Below are positions 1 to 11,022 of a DNA stretch of 64,000 nucleotides, in pieces (the first letter of the stretch is position 1; each line of letters starts with the position of its first letter). The notes below the pieces were generated by a model. It made no database searches. It was not told the DNA's origin and saw nothing but the letters and a program-made list of their open reading frames with translations. The DNA is from Homalodisca vitripennis. Lineage: Eukaryota; Arthropoda; Insecta; Hemiptera; Cicadellidae. Both the position numbers and the translations under genes were made by a program. The stretch lies in assembly GCF_021130785.1 (NCBI RefSeq), contig NC_060208.1, positions 170,370,501-170,434,500 on the forward strand, given 5' to 3'.

Positions 1-81
1 AAAATTAAATTTTGAGAAGTAGTGATTTTTGACACAAATCAGCACAATTTCTGGTCAAATGTTTTCAGATTGTTCTATTTG

Positions 82-129
82 TTATAGAAAAATCTTTTAA
101 CTAAATTTAGTTAAAAGATTTTTCTATAA
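82..129. repeat. Perfect 48-bp palindrome upstream of the small ORF
   Basis: The sequence reads the same on both strands over 24+24 bases with no spacer, from TTATAGAAAAATC to GATTTTTCTATAA. It ends three bases before the ATG at 133. As RNA it could fold into a hairpin with a minimal loop; as DNA it could extrude as a cruciform. It may be a fused pair of element ends or a regulatory dyad of the following ORF. Its exactness suggests recent origin or constraint. Confidence 0.9.
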
Positions 130-132
130 TAA

Positions 133-441
133 ATGGCAGCGCTGTTACAAGAGTTGAATAAGGTTGGTGAACTAAGATTCAAAGAATATAAGAAATTAGT
201 GGAATTGGAAGAAAAAAAGAAACATAGAATCTTGAATTTGGAGAAAATGAAAGATAAATTCGGGTTTACAATAATTGCCGAGTTGGAAGATTGTAAAGTA
301 CACTTACCGAACAGATTTTTGACTGTTTTGGATGAGGAAAAGATTAAAGAATTAAACAAAAATGAAAAATTACACTTGATTGTTACTGGAAAGAAGACTA
401 TTAAAGATAAAGACTGTGTTACAATTAACTTTGTAGAATAA
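133..441 (+). CDS. Small uncharacterised protein, 102 aa, possibly from a mobile element
   Basis: This is an uninterrupted ORF with a good start context (ATAAATGG) and a stop codon that overlaps an AATAAA signal (437-442). The product is lysine- and glutamate-rich. Residues 1-40 look helical, with runs of K and E. Residues 42-102 look like a compact beta-rich domain with the motifs KDKFGFTII, LPNRFLTVLD and GKKTIKDKDCVTINF. Short proteins with this KxxxGxxxxxELxxxxxxLPxRF pattern occur, as I recall, as multicopy uncharacterised proteins in insect and cnidarian genomes, often in repetitive DNA. I cannot name a family or function, and an OB-like fold that binds nucleic acid is only a guess. Patterned hydrophobic residues and conserved-looking motifs argue against chance. 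The perfect palindrome just upstream suggests an element end or a promoter dyad. No introns or partner genes are visible. It could also be a terminal exon or a recent pseudogene. Confidence 0.55.
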   Translation: MAALLQELNKVGELRFKEYKKLVELEEKKKHRILNLEKMKDKFGFTIIAELEDCKVHLPNRFLTVLDEEKIKELNKNEKLHLIVTGKKTIKDKDCVTINFVE

Positions 442-702
442 AGATTTTTTATTAAGATTTTTTGATTTTTTTCATTTAAAACAGCTTATAAATGTAGAAG
501 CAAACATTGAACAGTAAAACAGCTAAAGATTCGGTTATTTAACATTCGTGCTTTCCTGTTAGATTTTATTAGATTTGTTTATGGTTCAATGGACAGTATT
601 TTTACATTGATTTTCTGTCTGTCCCAAAAGTGGTCTAGAACCGGCATATTCATATCTACTTATATATATATATATATATATAGTATATATATATAAAGAT
701 GC
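442..702. other. Non-coding, with a TA microsatellite
   Basis: No gene is recognised. A (TA)n tract at 661-694 directly precedes the left arm of the fold-back element, a common insertion context for elements that target TA. Confidence 0.5.
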
Positions 703-943
703 GGTTCTTCTTAAAACTAGTAGACCACAAGTTAGTATAAACTTAAATATTACTCACCCTATAGGCTATCTATTATTTCCCTTAGAAAGTTATAAAAATT
801 AAAACTTTAGACAATTTAGAATATTTAAAAGCGAAATTTTTTGTTTGTTTTCTTATGGTGATTATTATTACCAAATATCTAATATTAATCTAATCTGAAA
901 TAGTTCTTTTTGAACGGTCCTAGGGGTTAATTAACATATAATA

Positions 944-989
<46 letters not shown>

Positions 990-1538
990 ATAAAAATTTA
1001 ACAAAAAAAATAAATTCACGGTAATGCTTTATAACGATCAATTCTTGGAAAAGCAATATTTCAAGTATGAAGAATATCTTAATAAAAAAGACAACTCCTT
1101 TGTCAATTTCATGAAAAACTGAATATCTTATTATACGTTATGAAATAGCTACGGCCTATCAAGAGAAGAATATAATGTAAAACGGCTGCTTACCAATACA
1201 TTTAATCCATTTTATGGTCCTAAGTTATAGAATTTTACTTATCGTTCCCTCTTCCTTTTATTTCTAAGAGGAGATTCAATAAAATTAAAAATAGACTAAA
1301 TATTAAATCTGTAGTAAAGTATACTATAGATCAAATTTTCAACAATTGAGTAAATTTTCAATGCATTTTAGGAACTGTATCAGATGACATAGTTTCTTAT
1401 TGTTTTACCGCTTTTAAATATTCTAAATTATCTTACAGTTTTAATTTTTATACTTTCTAAGGGAAATAATAGATAGCCTATAGGGTGAGTAATATTTAAT
1501 TTATACTGACTTGTGGTCTACTAGTTTTACGAAGAACC
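703..1538. mobile_element. Fold-back (MITE-like) element with about 130-bp inverted repeats
   Basis: The left arm (703 to about 835) begins GGTTCTTC. Its reverse complement is found at about 1407-1538, ending GAAGAACC. By eye the arms agree at roughly 90% or better over about 130 bp, including the shared block ATTACTCACCCTATAGGC. The 570-bp spacer holds no convincing ORF and includes a (TA)n tract at 951-984. This layout fits a non-autonomous inverted-repeat element. The left end abuts TA-rich sequence, so no target duplication can be assigned and the superfamily is unknown. Confidence 0.75.
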
Positions 1539-3524
1539 AAATTATAAGAATAAGCACATTATTATTACTATACATACTTTTCATCCGTGACATCTTATAT
1601 AAGACTTTGAACGCACTCGTCTACACTTATACATTGCCACAAAAGATAACATTAAATATTGTTGGAAAAACCTACATTTATTATAGCCAAGTTCTCGCGA
1701 TAGAACACGCAAGCTAAGACATGAAAATTGTAAAAATTACAGCCAATTCTTTAGATTTTAGCCTTTAATGGTTTATAATATCAAAATAAATTGCCAAATA
1801 TTAAATGATAAAAATGATTCTGGATTTTTGTTTGTTTAACCAAGGCTATTTGTTTTGTAAAGTTTTCCAAAAATCCAGACGAACTTAAAATTAAATTATT
1901 TCAAACTGTTCTACTTCTCAGTGCAATTCACAAAGCGAATATTAAATTAATACTAACACTTTGTGTATTCAGCGTATTCAGTTCTTTGTATTTCTTATTT
2001 TGTATTTTATTCTGCAATTTTTAAATTGATAATTAACAAATTTTCAAAGTAAACAAAATATTCGTAAAATTTATTTTTACATATTATTTCGAATCCCAAC
2101 TACAATCTTGTGAAAGTTTCAAAATTTGAAATAAACATTTAAACTATAGACCTTAATTTATAATTTTTTTTAGGAATTTTCTGTTGTAATTAAGAGCAAT
2201 ATACAGTTACCACACAGTTTTTTACACGAACTGTATATTTTAGCTCATATAACTGTCTAAAATAACTGCTATTTCATTGTCGCTGATAAATTATTGTAAC
2301 AGTCACAGAATGTTACACTGAATGACCATGTTATTGACAGGCTAAGCCTGTTTTTAAATTGCTACAGACTTTCTCTTTATCTTGTGATGTATCTGTCAGG
2401 AAAATAACAGTTAACGATATTACAATTGTCGAAGTAACAGTCTTAACTCATTGGCCGTTACTTTTTGATACCTTCACAAAGAGAAAAGTACATGATCTGA
2501 AATCCCCCCCCACATTTTCGTAAACCATCACAAAGTTATCACACGGAAAATAAGATGTTAGCGACTGGCTTAATTCTTTATTTTAGATTATGTATGTACA
2601 AATGAGTATTTGTCAGTACTGTAATCCTCATTTTTAAATGCTTAATTGTTGGTTTCCATTCATGCTAAAAAGTACCCAAATGTAATTCTTTAGTGGAGTC
2701 GAAAAAATGATTCATTGATTTCAGTAATCACTAACTTTGTGTGGTGATATCTTTTACTAATTTCCTTTTAAAGGAACCAAAAATAAAAAAAAAAACTCAA
2801 TCCATTGAGAAATAACAACTAAATAAATATTTCCTTAATAGTAATGTAATCTTAATAATGAGGAATATAGTCGCCAATTTCAATAACAAAATATACACAC
2901 GTGACCAATAGATATAATCCTGTTTATTAAATTAACAATTATAAGATTGAAAATTAAAGTATTGAATGAGAACTATTAAAATCAATTTTCGATCGAAGTG
3001 TACTTTAACTTTATAAATTATAACACCTAAGTTTGTTGTTATATTATTCATGGACGCAATAAAAATCATCAGCACCTTTGTTATCCTTAAATATTTTTCA
3101 GGCCTTATTGTTTATGAAACAGTTATAAATGTCTCGACGTACAACATGGAACAGGCAGTTACTTTGTATTCTAGTTTGCTGGATGGTTTGTGGGTCCTTT
3201 TCCTCCCACACACTGTAGATTCAATCAAATCGATACTACCAATTCCATCTCACATACAATAAAAACTTTATGCATTAAAAAAAACTAAAACAAAACTGAG
3301 CTCGAGAACAAACACTCACAAAGACCAATCCACTGTTAAATAATACTAAGAACCTTTTTGGAGACACTGTCGTCTCATGTATTATGAAATTTGCTGTATT
3401 TTTTCTTAACGTTTTTCCTGAAATTGAAATAATACGGGGTGGTCCGAAAATATCCAGTATTAAGCCACTAACATAATTTGTAATACGAAACACGTCCAAA
3501 AATACATATATCGAAAAAAGTATT
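1539..3524. other. Non-coding AT-rich sequence
   Basis: I see no gene, RNA or recognised element. Short ORFs such as the one at 3050-3262 have no recognisable domain and fit chance. Confidence 0.5.
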
Positions 3525-3623
3525 CCCCCACCCCCCCCCCCCCCCACCCCCCCCCCCCCCCACCCCCCCCCCCCCCCACCCCCCCCCCCCCCCACCCCCC
3601 CCCCCCCCCACCCCCCCCCCCCC
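3525..3623. repeat. Poly-C minisatellite, (AC15)n with exact 16-bp period
   Basis: The tract consists only of C, broken by single A residues at 3530, 3546, 3562, 3578, 3594 and 3610, a period of exactly 16. The minus strand is therefore runs of 13-15 G, which can form G-quadruplexes. The glycine-rich ORFs read from it on the minus strand are products of composition. Confidence 0.95.
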
Positions 3624-4375
3624 AAAAACCAAGCTAAGATAATACAGTAATACAGTTAAATATGTTGTGGTTAACTCAGACGCGAAATACAGAAGGATAC
3701 TATAATAGGACATCATTAAAATGTCCGTCTTGAAAGTTTACATGCGGGAATTCAAGATGAGATCATACTGTTATGTTACACTTGCAGGAAGATATGGTTG
3801 ATATTCAAATAAGTTTTTATAAATACTTATTAATGTGTAACCATTGAATCAAAGGGGAATACGGATGACATATGTGATGCAATTTGTACTAAATTTGAAG
3901 TATTATAAATTAATGCGTTGTATTATGAGTAGTTTTATATTTGTATGGAACTAGCAAAATAGTGCCCAACCGTAGAAATATAGGTAAGTTTGCGTTTAAA
4001 CTTAGCATTGCATTTTTTTACAGTCCAATCACAAAAGAGTTATTTAGTAGGAAATATTAATTTAAATGAGAAAATACATCATTATTTTCAGTCGAATAAA
4101 ATCACAAGTGAAGAAATTGGACTAATCAGTCATCTGAAAAACGTAATTGATCTTTGCATCCCGAAGTTTCGCATAAATTATTGTTTATTGTGAGTCGCCA
4201 AACAAAGTAAATTTAGTACATTAATTGTTTCACTGCATTACTATCTTGTGCTTTATTAGACTCTAATATGCATAATGTCTTAACATTATGTTTGTTTTAA
4301 TTATTGTCTTTAACCTTAATGGTACTATTATTCCTATTTAATGGTTTGATGAATTTCTAGCCACAAACAATATCC
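3624..4375. other. Non-coding AT-rich sequence
   Basis: I recognise nothing here. A 67-codon ORF at 3990-4193 has no family resemblance. Confidence 0.45.
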
Positions 4376-6220
4376 AGGCCTATAGTTTATTGGGTATTAG
4401 ATGTCCCAGCCCTCTGGTTTTCCCTTAGTTCTTGGTATTCATATTGAGATATGAGATAATCTTAGTACTAGTAAAATAAGCAGTAATCTAGTAAAACTCC
4501 ACATAGTTATGGATTTGAGAAACTGATTAAAACGCCTTAAGGTCAGCCTAGAGGCTCTAAAAACTACCATAAGGCCAAAAATGATTTTAAAAATAATTTG
4601 GAAAGGTTGTAAATACTATATAATATATTTCATTTTATTTTCCCATCGTCTGTCAGTGAATCATTTTATTAAATTTCCTGCTTTGCTTTAACTATAATCA
4701 TAATTTCAGATATCGTCATATTTTGCTTTGTTTATTTAAAAGATTTGATTATTTAGCTATTTAAAATGGAGTATTTATAATGTTTTAGTCAACATGTGAT
4801 TGCAACAGGCATGTCACTCCTTAGTATAAAAATGGAATTGTATTATTCTTTTCCGTATTCATGAATGATATGTAGGTCATATTATCAATTCTTAATAAGC
4901 TAAAATATATTTGTATTGTTTGTATAAAATCCTTCAATCTTATGAATAACGTTTTTTTTAATGGCAATAGCAAAAGTTGATATATACTCAGATGCCTCAG
5001 TAATCTCCAAAATCCAAAGTTTGTTATTTCTTTTCTCTGTTATAATAGCACCACATGTACAGTTATATTTTGGTATTCTGTAATTAAATATGGAATTAAA
5101 GAAACGCGTGCACATTTTTTCATAAAAGCATACATAAAAAACAAACACATAATTTAATAATTACAGCTCTTACGTATAATTCACTCCAGTTTATGTGTAA
5201 GAAATTTAAAACACATATCTTAGGATTGAACGTTGTTAGTCATGTTCAATATAAGTTCGAGACATTGAAGCAGCCCGATGCGTTATCTAGGTTGCAACTC
5301 TACTGTTATTTATAAAGAGTGAAGAAACGGTTGAAAGCAGAAAAACTTGAGACACTCAAAATGAGAGGTAATGAAGGGCCCTGAACTTGACAGTACAACC
5401 CTCATGTCTTATCTGTCTGGTGAGCAGGCGTTATGAAAATTAATGACGTTTATAATTTGCTTGTGAAGTAATTAGATTTACAAGTATTAAAACATAGCTC
5501 TATTGTGTTTGAATTGCGTCTGCGGGATGAAATATATTTTGATGGATCATTAATAAATACTTCCACTCAAGGTCTATAGGAATATAATTTCTTCCATCTG
5601 CCTGTTTTTCCAGGCACCATATCTCAAGTGTGAAATGATATTTAGACATTTTCACATGAAGAAAAGGAGACAACATTGTGTTTGATACCAGTCTATTGGA
5701 TTTGGTTGAGCGTTAGAAAAAGTTCTTTTTATTGATTTTATGGTAACTATGATGCAATGGGAAAATCTCAGAATAAAATCTTTAAAGAAGTAAAACCATA
5801 TATGAATTTTTTAACATGGCTTATAGTAGCCTTACTACCCGCAAGATATTTCAAGAAATATCAATCTGCAGACTTAATTATCCATCTACAAATTTTGCTC
5901 AAAACATCATTTGTACTTAAGCCAAATATGAGATGGTCCATGTTCGTCCATCGGATTTGGCTGAATTTCATTGAAGCCATATTTCTCAGAAGGCTGGCAC
6001 GATTTATATTTTGCCTCCCAGGTGGATATACAAATGCGGTTCCTGAATGTCTGTCTATTTATCAGCAGAACATCTCAAGAATGAAATGAGGGATAGAAAT
6101 TGAAAATTTTCAAGCAACCTCAGAGATACATGGTGTGGGGTACCTCTACCTTATAAATGTTTAGACTTGCTGCTTTTTATGTAATTAGAATTGAAAAAAT
6201 TGTCGAGTTTTCCTAATATT
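4376..6220 (+). repeat. Dispersed repeat family A, copy A1
   Basis: This segment aligns collinearly, with many substitutions and indels, to about 43490-45150 (A2) in the same orientation. Shared landmarks include TCTTGGTATTCAT near the start, TTAAATTTCCTG, the GAGAGGTAATGA core and CATCTCAAGAAT near the end. Within A1 the phrase CATATCTCAAGTGTGAAATGA (about 5620) resembles ACATCTCAAGAATGAAATGA (about 6068), so the unit may itself be built of sub-repeats. No intact ORF is shared by both copies, so it looks like an old transposon or duplicated non-coding unit. Confidence 0.65.
5292..5395 (+). other. Conserved core of family A (copy A1)
   Basis: This block is far better conserved than its flanks when compared with 44315-44431 and the inverted copy at 48711-48815. 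It starts with a TATA-like TTTATAAAG and continues through ACTCA, ATGAGAGGTAATGA and CTGAACTTGACAGTA. The TATA-like motif lies about 30-40 bases upstream of the conserved ACTCAMAATG, so an internal promoter is one reading. That is inference. Confidence 0.45.
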
Positions 6221-8548
6221 TATTTTAATACTACTTATCGTACATAAATTGCTTGATTTATCTTCTTATAAAATATATGTTATACGTATGGGTCTGCTAC
6301 AACATAGCCGATAAAGTTTGAAATAATTAAAAACATTTTTGGATGCCAATTTTGGCTAAAACAGAACTAGGGATAGTGTAATTAACTTTTTAAAATCCTG
6401 AATTAAAACACTTTATAATCAACAAAGGTAAAAATAACTGATGCTGATGTTTTGATTGAGCAGTTTGATTAGGAAATCAAAATTAAAAGCGAAAATATAA
6501 CTCATGAACTACTGTATAGTCCTACAAATGAAAGTATAAAAATGATTTCAGAAAAAATAAAACGTTGCAATGTATAGGATTTGAAAAGAATACTGAGCTA
6601 ATTCTAACTCAAGGAAATAAAACAGTTAATTTTAAATTTTATAGACGTTTCAGTTGGACTGAAAATTTTAATAAATAACATTTATTTACTTAATAAGAAC
6701 CCATCATTATTATTAAGACATAAAACCATGTCCCGAGTATTTGGTGTTATTGTTTTTCTCTTAGAGGAATACACGTAGAGCAAATGGTAGGAAATGCAAA
6801 ATTATAAACATATGAAGAGAATGTTTCAAAATACTAAATAGTTTTATTACTTGAATAATAATGTCATGGTTCACCGATTGATGAATTGTGATTAAAGTAT
6901 ATATTTCTTACAGCTTTAGCCACGTGAATACTAATTGAATGTGTGTAATTGTTTATGCATAATGAAATTTTGCGACCAAACTTCTGTTTTTCCAAGCGTT
7001 CCGTGTAATACTACTGTTTTTGGAATAAGCAGTATCCTTCTTTCATCTAAATAACAAAAATTATTTTTAAGAAATTATATTTAGTGAGCGATTGTAAACT
7101 ATGATAAAGTTGATTAAAATTTAATACAACTTAACAAATCATTTTAAAAAATTACGGACAGGTGCTTGTGTTATATTTAAAACGAAACAAAACAATTTCG
7201 AAATCACTGAAATCTGGTCAGGTCATAAATTCAAAAGAATAGTGTGGTAGAATTCTAATTTCGTTTGGGATAATGTATCATCTAAAACGAATGTATCATC
7301 ATCATAATGTATCATCATTACTACCCTGTTGGAGATGTACGTATACACGAGATGACACTAAAACACAACATAGCAACAACGACGAAATGGACGCGGAAAG
7401 GCACACGGTTGTGGACGGCATCCATCTAACCACTGGTCACGTTGTACCACTTCTGCATCGACAGGAAATTTCCGCTAGCTGTTTAAGAAAAAAATCTATT
7501 TGTAAAGGACTGAAATTGTAGGGCTTTGAACGGTACACGAGAAAACAAGAGTTATTGCATTGGCAATAAACTTTGCGCGGTTAACGGTAACAACATAGAA
7601 CATTTCCAATAAAAGGTAAAGCAGAACCGCAATTTTGCAATGCACAACTGTATTAAAACCACTTTAAGGAACTCCTAATATGTTCATAACGAATGTGCTG
7701 ATCAAAAACTATGTTATTTCTGTATGACGATGACATTTTTTTCAAGATGACTACAAAATAATTGTAAAACTCTTTATGTTTTTAAGTTACTTTCCTAATT
7801 TGTACATACTTACGCATAACCTGTTGACCATTTTATGGTAAAATTTAGAATTTTAAGGTATCGATGTCTGATTAGTAGAGATATATGTAAAATCATTAAA
7901 ATTTTTAATAGCTGATAATGGCTTTATTTGATGAATAATGTTCCTTCTTATTAATGTTTTAAGTAATACTGCAACTTTAAAACTAACACCGAATTTTTAT
8001 GCTGGCTGAATTATTTCGATTTCTATCTAAAAATCTTTCTAGAAAGGCTTTTTAATTTATCTTGTTAATTTTTTTTACTTAAAAATTGTCATAGTTAGTT
8101 TGATAATGAATTAGCTGTCTGTATCAGAAAGGAAATGGACTGACATCAAGTACTATTTAATTCGAAATGTGTGAATTTCACATATAACGTGGTTAGAGTT
8201 TAACCTCATCGCGTGTCCAATGCGATATCGAGCTGTCAAGGATCAATCATAGTTCTCCTTGAGAGATATGTTTTCAGTGGGTTTAACGATTTAGTTTATT
8301 TAGAAACGAGATTTAAAATACAACTTAATTATATAAGTTTCTTAATTGTGTGATATCAATGGAGCATTTCAACTTTATAAATCCTCTTAATCTTCCTTAT
8401 TTGATTGCCAGTACATTAAATGTCAACCTAGGCAGCTGATAAGTTACTGAAGTTTTATTGATACAATAATTCCAAACGTATTTCGATCTCAACATGTTTA
8501 GTTCGTATTCCGGAATTAAAATTTATTTGTAACAATCATTTCCTACTC

Positions 8549-8550
<2 letters not shown>
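6221..8550. other. Non-coding AT-rich sequence
   Basis: I see no gene, RNA or repeat family. The 82-codon ORF at 7273-7521 lacks recognisable features. Confidence 0.45.
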
Positions 8551-8553
<3 letters not shown>

Positions 8554-8621
<68 letters not shown>

Positions 8622-8646
8622 ATTTATTTAGTTAGTTGTAAGAAGT

Positions 8647-8688
<42 letters not shown>
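8554..8688. repeat. TA microsatellites
   Basis: Two (TA)n tracts, 8554-8623 and about 8652-8688, are separated by a short AT-rich spacer. Confidence 0.9.
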
Positions 8689-8690
<2 letters not shown>

Positions 8691-8937
8691 TAAATTGTAT
8701 AAATGGTAAAAATCTAGTTTGATAACCATAGTTTTAATAGATTACCAAATATAATACCGGTAGTAAACCAAACCTGTTGAAGAAGAATACATTATATTTA
8801 CATGATATGTGTGGTAGGTAATGAAAATAAATAAATCAGTACAACAGAGTATTGAAAGACACTATAGAACGAAACAAAAAGTAAGTGCGAGATGGAATGA
8901 TTAAACTCGAATGTTAAGTTTAGCTCCATTTAATCTT

Positions 8938-9000
8938 CCACTTAGCTCAGGCGTCTGAAATCTAATATTACCGCAGGCTTGATTCCAGGACTCTGAAAAC
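8938..9000 (+). repeat. tRNA-like SINE head (A and B boxes)
   Basis: The sequence contains TAGCTCAGGCG, a perfect fit to the RNA polymerase III A box. About 35 bases later is GGCTTGATTCCAG, close to the B box consensus GGTTCGANTCC. The cloverleaf is not restorable by eye, so a tRNA-derived SINE head or tRNA pseudogene is more likely than a working tRNA. An AT-rich tract (9011-9098) follows. Confidence 0.45.
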
Positions 9001-9010
9001 TATATACGAG

Positions 9011-9050
<40 letters not shown>

Positions 9051-9098
9051 ATATAATATATATATATAATATATATATATATATACTATATATATATT
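9011..9098. repeat. Compound TA microsatellite
   Basis: Several (TA)n blocks are interrupted by single shifts of phase (TTA, TAATA, ACTA). Confidence 0.9.
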
Positions 9099-10741
9099 TG
9101 AACAGATCTAGTAGGTGACGAAGAAGCTCAAAACGAACTCTTTCTATCGCTTTTCCATGAGAGAAAACTAGAATACAAAAGGGGTTCAAATGGTAAGTTG
9201 GTAGGTTCACTGTTTTTTGGTTGTGTTTTCAAAAATCGTAGTGCACTAATGGTCAACACTTCCCACTCCTCTTCTGTGCAAACCCTCAGACCTGACTTCA
9301 CTTGCCGCTTGCCTTCTCCCATTCTAGTTCTTTCTTTGGACTGATTCCAGGATCTTGGAGCTCGATAATTAGATCGACTTACTGCGCGTGCGAGAGCGAT
9401 CAAGTCGGCTAGTTCTCGTAAACCTCCTGCCAGGCTATAGAGATCCTTAATTAATACTGTCATATATCACAAGTTTTCTAAATGTTTGTTTTGGCCCATA
9501 AAATGTGAACTTAACTTTTAATTTTCTTTAATACATTTTCTTTTGCACATTAAACTTTGAAAACTGTGCCAAAATATTCTATAATCTAAACCAAAAAGGC
9601 ATAGTATTTCGTAACTATAACCAGACAGCCTTATAAGCTCTGTATTGAAAACTTTTGTAAGTCTGTTTGGATTAACTTTAGCTTTTGTACGATATTAAGA
9701 ATAAAACTTTTCAAAGAGAATATTTATGCGGATGTGAATTGCGGGGTTCTAACCAGTTATTTAATTGTAATTTTTATAGAAATTATGGGTTTTAAATAAA
9801 ATTTGTTTTAGCTTTTATACGTGTTTTGCTTAGAATTCACGGTTATTAAAAGATAAGTTTGGTTAAAACACGTGTGGTTAAAAACATAAAGTTCTAGGAA
9901 ATTAAAGTCTTCTAAGGAGGCATCCCTAATCCTTTTATCAAAATCAAAATTATTTTTTCTCATTCACAGATTATTCCGATATTATCAATAGTTGAAATTA
10001 ATTCATTTATAGTCTTCAATCAAGAACCTTACAAATATACGCAGCTTATGTCACTTTTTTAAATATTTTTAATTGGCTGCAATTGCCTAAAATACTATTA
10101 AAGCTTTTGTATTTAATCAGAATCAAGAGTTGTTGTCAAAAATGTTAGTAAAAAAATAAAAAATGTAGCGTTTACTAATTATTTCCTTATGAAAACACTT
10201 TGAGAAAATTTTTTTTTGTTATTGGAAGAATTTACATGTGGACGAACAATTTACTAAATATATTTCTTCACCGTGATTTCCATCAATAACATGTTTTCTC
10301 AAAAACAAACTAATCCTAAATACAAATACAATCTTAATCCAATAAAATCTAAAAACGTATAATGATACATTACGGCACTTATAATTGCCCCTATAATATG
10401 GGTTTACATATAGCCGTGCCAGGTCTCTATCTTGCGATTTTGACAACCGGTGACCGGTCGCTGCCGTGCCCCTGCCATGGATTCAGTTGTTAAATTGACA
10501 CGGACGAGGTGGACGTTGTGATCAGCTTCTAATGTCACGTTACGTAAACAAAAAATTAAAATTAAACGAAAAAGACTTTTCCACACTCTTTTTCGATGGT
10601 TGAAGGATGACCCGCTTTATTTTATGAGATACTTTTCGAATGAGACTTCAAGGTCTACTACTTCCAAGGTCGAAGAAAAAACAGTAATTGGAGAAAGTTT
10701 ATTTCGAACGAATAAAGACTTACCTTGAATATATATATATA
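9099..10741. other. Non-coding, with a GC-richer island at 10430-10560
   Basis: A minus-strand ORF of 111 codons (9128-9463) is basic and featureless, and I do not call it a gene. Around 10440-10520 the base composition rises sharply and includes the dyad ACCGGTGACCGGT. This could be a fragment of an exon or an old element, but no coding signal is clear. Confidence 0.35.
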
Positions 10742-11022
10742 TGTTACACTCAAACACCGAATTCGGACAATGTCCGAAATTTTTACTCACTCCGCGATGT
10801 GGACAACGTGAATTACCCACGTCGCGTATTGAGCATTTTTTTCGGACATTGGCCGAAGCGAAATACCCAGAACGCGTTGTGGGTAAGCGAAAGTACTCAA
10901 GAGACGAAATAAACACGTTCATCGGAGATTGAGCAAAACCATAATACCCATAACCCGACGTGGGTAATCTAATTTGCCCACGTCGGGTTGTGGGTATTTG
11001 TAATTTGCGCAAAACGCCGAAA
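10742..11022 (+). repeat. Left terminal inverted repeat of the Ginger-like element
   Basis: It matches the reverse complement of 13518-13807. Nested inside are a 17-bp dyad, TTCGGACA-A-TGTCCGAA (10762-10778), and a 52-nt hairpin (10945-10996) whose 20-base arms pair almost perfectly (ACCCGACGTGGG with CCCACGTCGGGT). Such dyads near the ends are candidate transposase or host-protein binding sites. Confidence 0.85.

Noticed and set aside
3275..3716. Glycine-rich minus-strand ORFs of 82-116 codons
   Set aside because: They are read through the poly-C minisatellite and have no sequence of their own outside it.
8968..9463. Overlapping minus-strand ORFs including a 111-codon basic one
   Set aside because: One is read through TA repeats. 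The other has no recognisable domain, signal or homologous pattern, although a transposon fragment is not excluded.
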